Translations under genes and position numbers: made by a program
In this document: positions 23,990-34,707 of the stretch, piece after piece
Layout: every line of letters starts with the position of its first letter
How positions within the stretch are numbered: the stretch's first letter is position 1
From: Enchytraeus crypticus
Lineage: Eukaryota > Annelida > Clitellata > Enchytraeida > Enchytraeidae
Direction of reading: 5' to 3'
Length of the DNA: 64,000 nucleotides
NCBI GenBank assembly: GCA_905160935.1
Contig: CAJHZI010000489.1
Coordinates: 62,001 to 126,000 of the forward strand
The notes under the pieces: model-generated
Told to the model about the DNA's origin: nothing
Database searches by the model: none
The model's input: only the letters and a program-made list of their open reading frames with translations

Positions 23990-24180
23990 TATCGTAGGGG
24001 TAACGTCATGCAGTTTTAACTGACCTATCCTAAGGTGATTTGAATCCTCGTGGGTTCGAATCCCGGTCACTGGACTGGTTATACGGAAAATGGTCTAAAT
24101 TGCCTAACGGATTAAACATGTGGCTTTAAAAGTGATAGATATCAACATAGTTGATTATTCACTATAATGCGTGTTTACTT
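23990..24180 (+). mobile_element. SINE-D copy
   Basis: Head with GGGGTAACGTCATGCAGTTT, B box GTGGGTTCGAATCCC, then ACTGGACTGGTTATACGG, AATTGCCTAACGGATTAAAC and AGTGATAGATATCAACATAG. Good match to the minus-strand copy at 50130-50365. Confidence 0.8.
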
Positions 24181-24243
24181 TTTAAGACGCGTGCGTATTT
24201 ACATAGCTGGTCTATTCTACAAGCAACTCGGACAAAACAAAGG

Positions 24244-24246
<3 letters not shown>

Positions 24247-24312
<66 letters not shown>

Positions 24313-24337
24313 CTATATATATATATATATATATATC
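24247..24337. repeat. (TA)n microsatellite
   Basis: TA run with two single-base interruptions. It starts just after the end of the SINE-D copy. Confidence 0.95.
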
Positions 24338-24668
24338 TGTGATTTTAAAAGTAGACAAGCTTTATGAAAGGTCCATATTGACAAATTGCAGGCCTACACT
24401 GAAAACAGCTTTGTCACAAGCAATTTTTAGATATTTCATGATTTATTGATGGTCGTGTGCTACATTAGTAGAATGTCGCCTTAGGATTGAGAGGTTAGAG
24501 TTCAATGACCACATATTTTCCTAGATGTGAGCATTTTTTCACACGGGTTCATATATATAATTATGTAAATTAATGATTTGTTCGTGTAGTTAGGCCTATG
24601 TAAAGGGGCAGCACACTACCTCTGACTGCTCTAATTCTAATTCTATCTCCCCCTTTGATTCCTTATAC

Positions 24669-24678
<10 letters not shown>
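24338..24678. other. No gene seen
   Basis: Unique sequence with one TAGGCCTA word; nothing else recognised. Confidence 0.45.

Positions 24679-24745
<67 letters not shown>
24679..24745. repeat. (TA)n microsatellite
   Basis: TA run preceded by four CATA units. Confidence 0.95.
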
Positions 24746-24749
<4 letters not shown>

Positions 24750-25475
24750 CTATCTTTATTAAAAGTTGAATTAGTTGACAAATTTGAGTAGGCCTACATC
24801 GGTCCATTTATAGAATTAATTCAGTGGATAATTTGCTAAATAAACTTATATAATAATAATTTTTAAAATCATTTCATTCAACCTTTTTGTTTTCCAAGTT
24901 AATAATAACGAATTAAAAGAACGAGCCTAAGCTCCGTGAAGTAATACAGTCAGTAGCAATTATAAAGAATACCAAATAGGCCTACGTTTACTAATTGTCT
25001 TCTATGCTGCAGCATAGGCTACTGTAGAACCTATGGCAACCTTACAAAAAGTATAATATAATAATAAAGTAATTATAATTAATATAATATCGTTAATGTC
25101 CTTTACAATAGGTTCAATAGAGAAGTTTCGATCTTGCTATAATAAATGTATTTTATAAAAATTTGGATACAAATTACAAACGTTAGGCCTACAGCAGCCT
25201 AAACATCGCGCTCCTAGAAACCGGATTGCATAGTTTTGATAAGCCTACTATCCTTTCTAATTACAGATTAAAGTTTAGAATGTGCTTGCTGGATAATGCT
25301 AATATGCTAGTTAAGTATTTTGATGATCTGAGCTGATTATAGCTTTGTATGCCTAATTTTATAAGTAATTGTCTTATAGCTCAATTTATGCACAGCCTAT
25401 TTGCTTTTCTGGTTTTTGTTGCATTGTAGTATGTGCAAGATTCGTGTATGAGTTATTACGCCTGAAATAAAGCAA
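24746..25475. other. AT-rich DNA, no gene seen
   Basis: Holds three TAGGCCTA words; otherwise nothing recognised. Confidence 0.45.
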
Positions 25476-25680
25476 TAAATAAATAAAATAAATAATAATT
25501 AAATTTAATTAATTAATTATAATAATTAAAATGTTACAGTTATCAATGACAACATCGAGCACTATTGAGGCAAATCTAAAAAATTGAGGCAACTAAAGTC
25601 CAAAATCGATGTATATTCCAAAATCCAGAAGATCGGTCTAAAGATAAAGTGAACTACAGAAAAGGAGATTTAATTGAGTC
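25476..25680 (-). mobile_element. LINE family B, 3' end only
   Basis: AAT-rich tail then ATGTTACAGTTATCAATGAC, ACATCGAGCACTATTGAG and CCAAAATCCAGAAGATCGGT, matching 13540-13700. Confidence 0.75.
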
Positions 25681-25880
25681 TACTTTTTCTTAAAAAGATT
25701 CATTCATATTCTCTGGAGATTGAAAATTTTAAACTTGTAGGCCTAAGCTGTTGTCACTTAAGCCGTAGCTAAGACAGTCGCATGATAAGCTGTTTTGTTC
25801 CTTACAAGAATTATGTCTTGCCAATATCAGTTTTTTGTCAATGCAGGCCTGCTAGGATGCAAGAAGTCAATGTCAGTAAC

Positions 25881-25883
<3 letters not shown>

Positions 25884-25955
<72 letters not shown>
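25884..25955. repeat. (GA)n microsatellite
   Basis: 72 bp of GA with two AAAG interruptions. It may be a leftover LINE E tail, but no E sequence is recognisable next to it. Confidence 0.9.
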
Positions 25956-25960
<5 letters not shown>

Positions 25961-26154
25961 AAGTAGACTTCGTGTAGTACAAGTATACTAGTTACAACGG
26001 CTTTGCAAATAATATACAATATGAGTGAACTGAAAATTACATGTAATTTCTTTCGAAGTAACACCATAACGGCTGTTTCCATAAAGTTATTATTTTGGGT
26101 TTTATAGAATAATTACTAGTACATATGGGGACAAGTAAAATATAAAATGTTGAT

Positions 26155-26292
26155 AGCTGGAGACTGCAGCCAGTGTTATGTCGGTAAGATATTCGACCGC
26201 GGATCAGTATGTGCGGGTTTCAAATCCTGGGCTCGTCCATCACTGATATCGCTTTCAAGTGGGTTAACTGACGCTAACATTAGCTTTAACTA
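26155..26292 (+). mobile_element. SINE-A copy, well preserved
   Basis: GCCAGTGTTATGTCGGTAAG, GACCGCGGATCAGTATG, B box GGGTTTCAAATCC, GGGCTCGTCCATCACTG, TGACGCTAACATTAGCTTTA. Good reference copy for the family. Confidence 0.8.
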
Positions 26293-26399
26293 TCTTTCGT
26301 GTATTTTTTCATTCAAATACAGAAATACGCGTTAAATGATACCATTCTGTCAACTTACTGGGCAAAGCCGAAGTTATTAATCATTATTATCTAATTAGC

Positions 26400-27060
26400 A
26401 GCTGCCACAGTGACAGCGCTATGTAGCTATCACATCGCTATGTAGCTATCACATCGCTATGTAGCTATCACAGCGCTATGTAGCTATCATAGCGCTATGT
26501 AACTATCACATCGCTATGTAGCTATCACAGCGCTATGTAGCTATCATAGCGCTATGTAACTATCACAGCGCTATGTAGCTATCACAGCGCTATGTAGCTA
26601 TCATAGCGCTATGTAACTATCACAGCGCTATGTAGCTACAACAGCGCTATGTGGCTACCACAGCACTATGTACATGTAGCTACCACAGCGCTATGTAGCT
26701 ACCACAGTGCTATGTATAGCTACCACAGCGTTATGTGGCTACCACAGCGCTATGTAGCTACCAAAGCGCTATGTAGCTATCACAGCGCCCTGTAGCTACC
26801 ACAGCACTATGTACATGTAGCTACCACAGCGCTATGTAGCTACCACAGCGCTATGTAGCTACCACAGCACTATGTAGCTACGACAGCACTTTGTACATAT
26901 AGCTACCACAGTGCTATGTAGCTACCACAGCGTTATGTGGCTACCACAGCGCTATGTAGCTATCGCAGCGCTCTGTAGCTACCACAGAGCTATGTAGCTA
27001 CCACAGCGCTATGTAACTATCACAGCGCTATGTAGCTACCACAGCGCTATATAGATGCGC
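26400..27060. repeat. 19-bp minisatellite
   Basis: About 30 or more copies of AGCTACCACAGCGCTATGT. The left third has TATCA variants and the right part TACCA variants. Some units are stretched by ACATGT or GTATAGC insertions. Each unit carries the palindrome AGCGCT. Confidence 0.95.
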
Positions 27061-27149
27061 TAGATTATATAGGCCTACGCGCGTGACAGTTTGCATTTAG
27101 ATTTTTAGGTATTATATTAATTATTGTTTAGTATACCTATTTCCTTAAT

Positions 27150-27920
27150 CAACAGCAACAACAACTACTATTTAGAATGGTACTGTGTCATGGCAATAGT
27201 GAACGCTGTCAAACCAAAGCCGACTAGCAAAAAGCAAAAGGATTCATTAACAGTGTAAACTCCAGTATCCCGAAAGCTAGTCCAAAGATCATCGTCATTA
27301 TCAGTTCCATGCGTTCTGAACAGAACATAGGGCGGCAACATTCCTCCATTCGTTTCTATCATGAACAATCCTCACAACTTCTTCCCACGAAATGTTATAA
27401 AATTCTTTGTTGATCGTGCTGAACCAAGTACTCCTAGATCTTCCCCTTTTTCTTTTCCGTTGGTTTGGCTTACAATTAATTGCAGTTTTTGCATATCTAT
27501 CCTCAAGCATTTTTAAATTATACGAGAACCTTCTTTTTGAAACTATCCCATCCAATTTTGTTTGTCCAAACCTATCAAGGACTATTTTATGTTTGAAGTG
27601 ATCCCAATAATGTATTATTTAAGATTCTTATGAGACTTATTCGTTGAAAACAGTTAAGTCTGTAATTATTTTACTAGTACGTTTTCAGGTTTCACACGCA
27701 TACATCAAGACGAATTTTTTTTCTTTAGGCCCAAGCACCGGAATTAAATAAATTGACGTTCATGTGCTGGTCGAAAATCATGGACGTGAGATGGTAAAGA
27801 CAAAGAAACAGCATGTCTTTAACTATCATTGGAACTGTTCTTAGGAAAGCGACGGCTAATGTGATTCAATGGAAGATTTTCGAAGAGTGGATGGAAGACT
27901 ATTCCGAATCGACCGGAACT
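27150..27920 (-). mobile_element. LINE B fragment split by a LINE F insertion
   Basis: 27150-27290 matches the B 3' UTR (compare 13560-13690). 27715-27920 matches the adjoining inner B sequence (compare 13700-13865, the GGAACTGCTCATAGGAAAGC block). Between them lies LINE F at 27290-27610. This is a nested insertion. Confidence 0.65.
27290..27610 (-). mobile_element. LINE family F (RTE-like tail)
   Basis: An 84-codon minus frame at 27301-27555 reads RKRKRGRSRSTWF, NISWEEVVRIVHDRNEWR and AALCSVQNAWN. This is the C-terminal tail typical of RTE-type endonuclease/RT proteins (GRPKTTW..DR..WR). The 3' side has ATC/ATT-rich sequence. A second copy is at 32045-32290. Confidence 0.75.
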
Positions 27921-29895
27921 AGCTTATAAATCAAATTTAACTAGTATTATACGCGTACATGTAGGGCAATAGCCGTTGAGGCGTAGTCATTTGTTTGAGC
28001 CTTTATACCAATGAACAAACCGGCAATTAAATGGAAGACATTGTAGAAAGAGTATAAAGACTGAATAATGTGACTATGCATGTACTGTAGGGAGACTCCG
28101 GGTACAGTAGCTAAATTGCGTAAGTTTTAGTACATTATACAATATAGATCAAGATTTTATTTATTGAATTCAGAAAATAATATAAAAATTGAGGTTGACA
28201 ATAATTATAATTTAGCGATCATTTACATTTCTAGCATTAATATAAACAGAAGTACATGTAAATACCTAGAAGTTAGACAGCAAATCCTATTTAGAGAGAA
28301 GTGTAGTATACGCAAATCTTCATATCACTTTATTGAAGGTTCAGCAGCCAGATTAAATGAATTTTTTACAATTTTCAGCTTACAGCACAAATCTGCATCT
28401 AGCTGCATGGCTAAAATATAAAAAAACTCGTAAGAAGTCGTAAGATTTTTAAAAATATCTTCAGTTTGGAAGAAAATTCTTCAACAAATTCCTTCATATC
28501 TCTCCCTTTAAATCTATTCGTTGATCATTCATGTATACAACAGCCGGAATCTTTCTTGTACAGGTCAGCCGGAATATCTATTAGATGACCATGCAGTAGA
28601 GATTGTTTTGGCAAACGCAAACTTTTCAAAATATGTTTAGCAAATTTGAGCAACAAGGAACGACGACAGTAGCTTAGTTAACATAATTCACAATAGTGTA
28701 GCCCATTGGTAATACAAATTCTTAAAACACGGACGATATCAATTGCATCAAATTGAATGCGCATTTCAAGAAGCCTATCCGAAGCCTCTGAGGATATCGT
28801 TTTTGAGACATGAAACTGACGTTAACATCGGATTTATGACATTTTTATAAGTTCGAGGTAATCAAATCAAGGTAAATTCATTTAATATTCTACTATGTAT
28901 GAGCATAGTCTCTGTTACTATAGTTTTACTTGATTGATGAAGCAATACTACCGAATGCCCTTCAAGGCGATATATATGAATGTTTTAAAGGAGCAAAAGT
29001 TTTTAAAAGGACACTACAATATTCGTTTGTGACATTTTTAGGAACTCAGTCACCTAACCTTTCCTTCCTTAAGCAATCTGACTTACCCGTTAATTATTGT
29101 TAATTTTACTGGCGTGATCAATCAATGGCGGGCCGGGGTATTCACTCATGGTCTAGGAGACAATTGTTCACTCTGATAGAATGTTAAAAGAGAGCAGCCT
29201 ATTAGAATTTGTATTAATGAGTAAACATGTTGGCTACATATGAATGCGCATTAATACAAAGTAACGTATGTATTCGAAGTAATGTATTCGAAGTAACTAT
29301 TTTCACAGTAATAATGATGAAGCAATAATACAGAATGCCCTTAGAGGCGATATAATTATGAAACTCAAAATATGTGCACAGTAATAAAGCAATCAACAGC
29401 GCAATAGCAACATAACAGAAACAAAATCCACAACAGCGTTATCAAAAATTCAGTTGATACTTTAGACCTTTAACTCTCTATAAAAATCACCTTTACACAA
29501 TATTTTGCACATTTGAAATGGCAGTAAATTGATCATAAAACTAACAAATGACGCTTTATTAGGGAATTAGATAAAACTATTCAATTATTTGCAGTACTCT
29601 TCTTCATTTATAGTTAATTGAACAACTAAACTGATAATAAAATGGCTTCAGTACTACTCAAGTGAGCAAATACTCGAATATAGCAAATAGGCCATGTTAC
29701 AAAATTGTGTAGATGCATTACTTCACTGCTTTACTTAATTAATTGTTTCCAATGATTTGCAAAAGAATATATAGCTACATTTCATAATTAATATGAAATT
29801 TTAGAGGTAGTCCTAGTATTGAGAGGTAGTTGAGAAATGACATTTAAATTGAACATTACACGTTTCAAAATTATACATTTTATATAGGAGGTTAC
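27921..29895. other. Intergenic, no gene seen
   Basis: AT-rich. It holds a half SINE-A (28795-28850) and two copies, 380 bp apart, of a short block (28935-28975 and 29316-29356) containing GATGAAGCAATA, GAATGCCCTT and GGCGATATA. The ORF of 85 codons at 28164-28421 resembles nothing known. Confidence 0.5.
28795..28850 (+). mobile_element. SINE-A 3' half
   Basis: GATATCGTTTTTGAGACATG, AACTGACGTTAACATCGG match the 3' half of SINE-A; the tRNA-like head is missing. Confidence 0.5.
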
Positions 29896-30028
29896 TGAAG
29901 CTAGTGGGATGGAGTATTGTCAAGTTGTTTGACAGTAGATCAGTAGGTGTAGGTTTCAAATTCAGTGCTTTCCCCGCCACTGATACCATATTCGGGCAGA
30001 AAACTGACGTTAAAAGTGGCTTTAGCCT
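29896..30028 (+). mobile_element. SINE-A copy, diverged
   Basis: B box GGTTTCAAATTC, CCGCCACTGATACCATATTC, AACTGACGTTAAAAGTGGC. Older than the copies at 26155 or 56880. Confidence 0.65.
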
Positions 30029-30748
30029 TTAGATTTTAGTAATTCGACAAATAAAATGTAACGACAGAAATTAGGTTTATCTTATAAAGTTGAGAGCCTT
30101 TGTGCCATATCTGGGACCTGAAAACTGCACGAATATATATAAGCCTTCAATGCAATATTTACGATCTCGTACAAACGTTAAATAGCAATATGTTGTATGA
30201 AGTACGAGCGTTTTGACAATAGATAGCTTCTAAAGATAGTGTGATTCTAATGACAATGCTTAGAATTAGACCAAGCGAAAGCTTCATAGGTGTGCTCACA
30301 AGCAATTTTAACTCAGGTCAGCCGAAAGTAGTAGTTTAATGAAAATCAATTAAATTCCAGATGTGTGCTCAGCAGAATAGTATACGATCAAAGTTTGACA
30401 AAGTGCTTTGATCGCATCTATGTCACTCGATGATAATGGCGAGCTCAAAGATGGATAAACTTACAAAATTTTGAAAATTGTTTAGATTATATAATTAAAA
30501 ATACACGTGTTTTAAAGATTAATTATGTGTACATAGAGTTATACATACGAAAAACTAAATGAAATTAAATTTGTCAAAATATTAATTCAAATCGTACACA
30601 TAAATTCTTTATATAATCATATAATTTCTTTATATAATTGAATGCATAAGATATTTTGTACCTATATATCTAAGCAAAGTGTTACACTTAATTTAAGCAT
30701 AACACTCGCAAACTGGGCTAAAAGAATAAATTTCTCAAAGTGAGGATT
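30029..30748. other. 3' flank of GDF8/11, no feature seen
   Basis: AT-rich. No AATAAA is seen on the minus strand near the GDF8/11 stop, so the 3' end is not placed. Confidence 0.45.
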
Positions 30749-31135
30749 TCACGAACAACCACACCTGTCGACAACCATGCTCGGCAGTCTCCCATACACA
30801 ATGTTCATGTGTTGATCGTAGTAGAGCATCGAAATGGAAGAAAGTTTGCGAGGGGAGCAGCAGAGCCCCCCGGCCCCCGTGGGTCGAGCTATCTGACTGA
30901 CGTAAGAGTTACCGTGCTGCTGGTAGTAGAGGTAGGGGCATTCTCCGGAACAGAAGTAAGCCGAGTACCGTTTGGGAACGATGATCCAGTCCCACTGGAA
31001 GGAGGCGAAGTCGACCTCTAGCGGGTAGCGACAGCAACGCTTCTCCGAGGACTTCTCGTGGCAGTTCATCTCAGCTGCCCGTCTGTAGCGCCCGTTAGGA
31101 CTCATCTCCGTCGTCTCCACCTCTATGTACGGCCT
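30749..31135 (-). CDS. GDF11/MSTN: GDF8/11 exon 3: furin site and mature ligand
   Basis: Phase-0 start RPYIEVETTEMS, comparable to PFLEVKVTDT of myostatin, then RYRR and the 109-residue cystine-knot domain ending CGCS. Acceptor TTCAG is preceded by a T-rich tract just outside a 24-bp minisatellite. Confidence 0.95.
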   Translation of the reverse strand, partial: RPYIEVETTEMSPNGRYRRAAEMNCHEKSSEKRCCRYPLEVDFASFQWDWIIVPKRYSAYFCSGECPYLYYQQHGNSYVSQIARPTGAGGLCCSPRKLSSISMLYYDQHMNIVYGRLPSMVVDRCGCS

Positions 31136-34100
31136 CTGAAGCAGAGATATTAGAGAAAAACTGAAGTCAATTGATCAATCTCTGTGGTCATCGATTGATC
31201 AATCTCTGTGGTCATCAACTGACCAATCTCTGTGGTCATCGATTGATTAATCTGTGTAGTCATCGATTGATTAATCTCTGTGGTCATCGACTGATCAATC
31301 TGTGTAGTTATCGATTTATCAATCTGTGTGATAATCAACTGATTAATCACTGTGGTCTTCAACTGATCAATTTCTGTGATCATCGATTGATCAATCTCTG
31401 TGGTCATCAATTGATAAATCTCTGAGGTCATCAACTGATCAATCTCTGTGGTCATCGGCTGATAAATATCTGTGTTAATCGATTAATCAATCTCTGTTGT
31501 CATCAACTGATCAATCTCTATGGTCATCGATAAATCAATCTCTGTGGTCATCAACTGACCAATCTCTGTTATCATCGATTGATCAATCTCTGTGGTCATC
31601 AATTGATAAATCTCTGAGGTCATCAACTGATCAATCTCTGTGGTCATCAACTGATCAATCTCTGTGGTCATCAACTGACCAATCTGTGTGGTCATCAACT
31701 GACCAATCTCTGTGGTTATCGATTGATCAATCTCTGTGGTCATCAACTGACCAATCTCTGTGATCATCGACTGACAAATCTCTGTGGTCATCGATTGATC
31801 AATCGATCACGGCTAACGATCATTATGGAATAGACTGTTTGTTAATGTTTGAAAGAAATTTCTAAAAGACATTAAGCGGCAGGAATATAAATAAACAGAT
31901 AAAGTGCATTCAATAAATGCTTTTAATTTGATCCTATTTTAATCTCTATACTCGATCAAAATTGTAATGAAATCAGTACAGAAACATCTAAAAATAATGA
32001 TATGTAATAGTATATTATGATGTAATAGCGAAGAATAAGCATATTATAATAATGAAGTCATCATCATCATCATCAGTTCCTTGAGTTCTGTACTGAACAT
32101 AGGGCGGCAACATTCCTCCATTCGTTTCTATCATCAGCAATCTTTACAGTGTCTTCCCATGAAATGTTCAATGCTTTCAAATCCTTGTTTATCGTAGTTA
32201 GCCAAGTACTTCTAGGTCTTCCTCGTTTCCTTTTTCCTTGAGTTGGCTTCCAGTTAACTGCAGTCTTTGCGTATTTGAGAATAAAAACTGATTACTTCAT
32301 AATAATGAAGTAGTCAGTTTTTATTCTCAAATTTTATGCATACAAAATAGTCAATAGACATGAAGAGAAAACATCAAATTGGGCAAATACCCACTAATAA
32401 AGAGTATAAAACTCTATATGGCTACATAAGTACAATCAAACAATTATAGTATACAGACTAAAAACAAAGAGAACATCGTAGACTTCTACAGGTCGTAGTG
32501 CATCTCTTGACATAGTACAATTAATATAAAAGAAAACATATCATTATTTGCAGTCGGTAAAGGAAATCAAACACTTCAGAAATAAGGATTTAGTGCCAAT
32601 AAACGCTGTGAGGCACACCGAAGAATTCTGCACTATCGTAAAACACCATACCATACTTACCATACCATGCATGTCATACCATACTTACTATACCATACTT
32701 ACCATATCATACTTACCGCAACATACTTACCATACCATACCCTACTTACCATGCCATACTTACCATACCATACTTACCATACCATACTTATCAATAAATA
32801 ATACCGAAGACTTACAAAAGGCTCCTCGTCCGGGCTCAGCGGTGTTACAACAGCCAATGGTTCGCCACGACCGTTTGACGACTCGACCAGCAATCCATAG
32901 TTGCTGTCTGGATTAGCCAGCCAGTTCTGAATCTCTGAAGGAGACAACCGGAAATGATACCAGCGTCCGGTGTCCTGGGTGGTGAGAGAGACTTGACGTC
33001 TCCTCAGATACTTCCGCTCACCGTCCTGCTTGAGTAGGTAGAGGAGGAGGAGGGTGGACGCGGCGGGTCCTCGAGGGTTCTGCGCCACTTCCCGCACGTA
33101 GATACCGACGTTAAGCCGGACTATCTGCTGCACGTAGCGAATCTCTGACATCGGGAAAGCGAAATAGCAGACGCTGTCTCGAATAGAATTATCGACGATC
33201 TTGTTGGCGGGGACTGAAATTGAAAAAGAATTATGTGTTTATTTTTAGCATCAACACCAAATCACTGGCAAACACAGATAGAAATTAACGTTTAAAAGAA
33301 ATAAAATAAAAAATTCCCCGAAACACAGGGTATCAAACAGTCTGTAAATACTAGAACAACGGACGTCAGGGAAGATGATACACATCTTATCTAGCGGACC
33401 ACCGTCTATAAATTTGTTTATTATAGAATTCAGTGCAGTTTGAACGACCAGATACATGCATAGTGCAGCTTAACTTAATTGCACAGGTTCAGGAAGTCGT
33501 AAAGACTTGTAACACCAGTCTTAAATGGTGTAGTCAGCGCAATTAATGTCATTTTGATAACAAAAAGGCTAACATTTATTCATAATTGAAATCTAACTTA
33601 GAAACTAAGTTCAAGTAAATTATTTATTCTTGGCAGTGTATAAGTATGATCAATTTATAATTATAATATTTTAGTGTACAGTTATGTTTATATATAGCCT
33701 ATGTAATTGCATTTGCAATTTTTGTAATTTATGTAATGCATTTGAAATTTGTAATTGCAATTGGAGTTATATGTAATTTGTTATTAAGAAATAGGAAGAA
33801 CAGTTTGATAGCACACATTCAAAGGGGGGAAAGTCTACTAAAAGAGGTCATAGAAGGTAGAATGGAAGGGAGTAGAGGCAGAGGGATGTCGAGGTTAGGT
33901 ATGTTAGGCGAGTTAAAGATCCAGTCATTTGTAGACATGAAGAGGAAGACAGAGAAGCGTGGAGCGCATATACCATGGACCTTCCAGTAGGCATTACGAG
34001 AGAGATATGCAATTAGAAGCAACTAGAAGAGAATAACATAATGTTAACAATTAATTTATAGGTAATACTATTTTGAACAATTTAGGCTTCTTGCAGAAAA

Positions 34101-34656
34101 TTCAATAAATTACTTTAAAAAAACCCAGGCTGGTATGGGACCCTATTTGTTGCAGATTTCATCAAATATCAGTAAAATATTGCCTGACTAGCCATTTGAG
34201 CATCAACATATTGGATGAATACATATTACATGTATATGACCTTTTAGTAATTCGTAGGCGGTTTACAATGAAATGCTCGTTCTATCTTGTTTTGTCATCC
34301 AATAGTTTTGAACATGGCTCTCATAATTAAATATTTATTTTACTAATTTTATAGCTGACATTTTTCAAGTAGGCCTATATTAAGTTAATTTTTGTTCTTT
34401 CGATTCAGTTTCTCAAAGGTAGAAAAATTATAATATTTTAAGTTCATCTTGTCTTGTGTAGCAGCTAATTGCTTTTTTACCAAGAATTTAGCATTTAAGA
34501 CTTAATTCTGCAAATTGAACGGAATGCTTAGGGCTTATTTTATAGTTTGCATTGCTTCGCTACAATTCTAGGCCCCTGTACGGAAAATTGCTAGTATCAT
34601 ATTATCATTAACTACGATATGTTGTAAATTTATTTCAGCACATTCATTGTTCTCTC

Positions 34657-34707
<51 letters not shown>

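Noticed and set aside
19882-24781. Ile-Tyr repeat ORFs in several places
   Set aside because: Direct translations of (TA)n tracts.
31150-31791. ORFs of 84-102 codons on both strands with Met-Thr-Thr-Glu-Ile or Leu-Cys-Gly-His repeats
   Set aside because: They are the 24-bp minisatellite read in open frames; unit length is a multiple of three.
32548-32916. Plus-strand ORF of 122 codons
   Set aside because: Runs through the ACCATACTTA repeat and the antisense of GDF8/11 exon 2.
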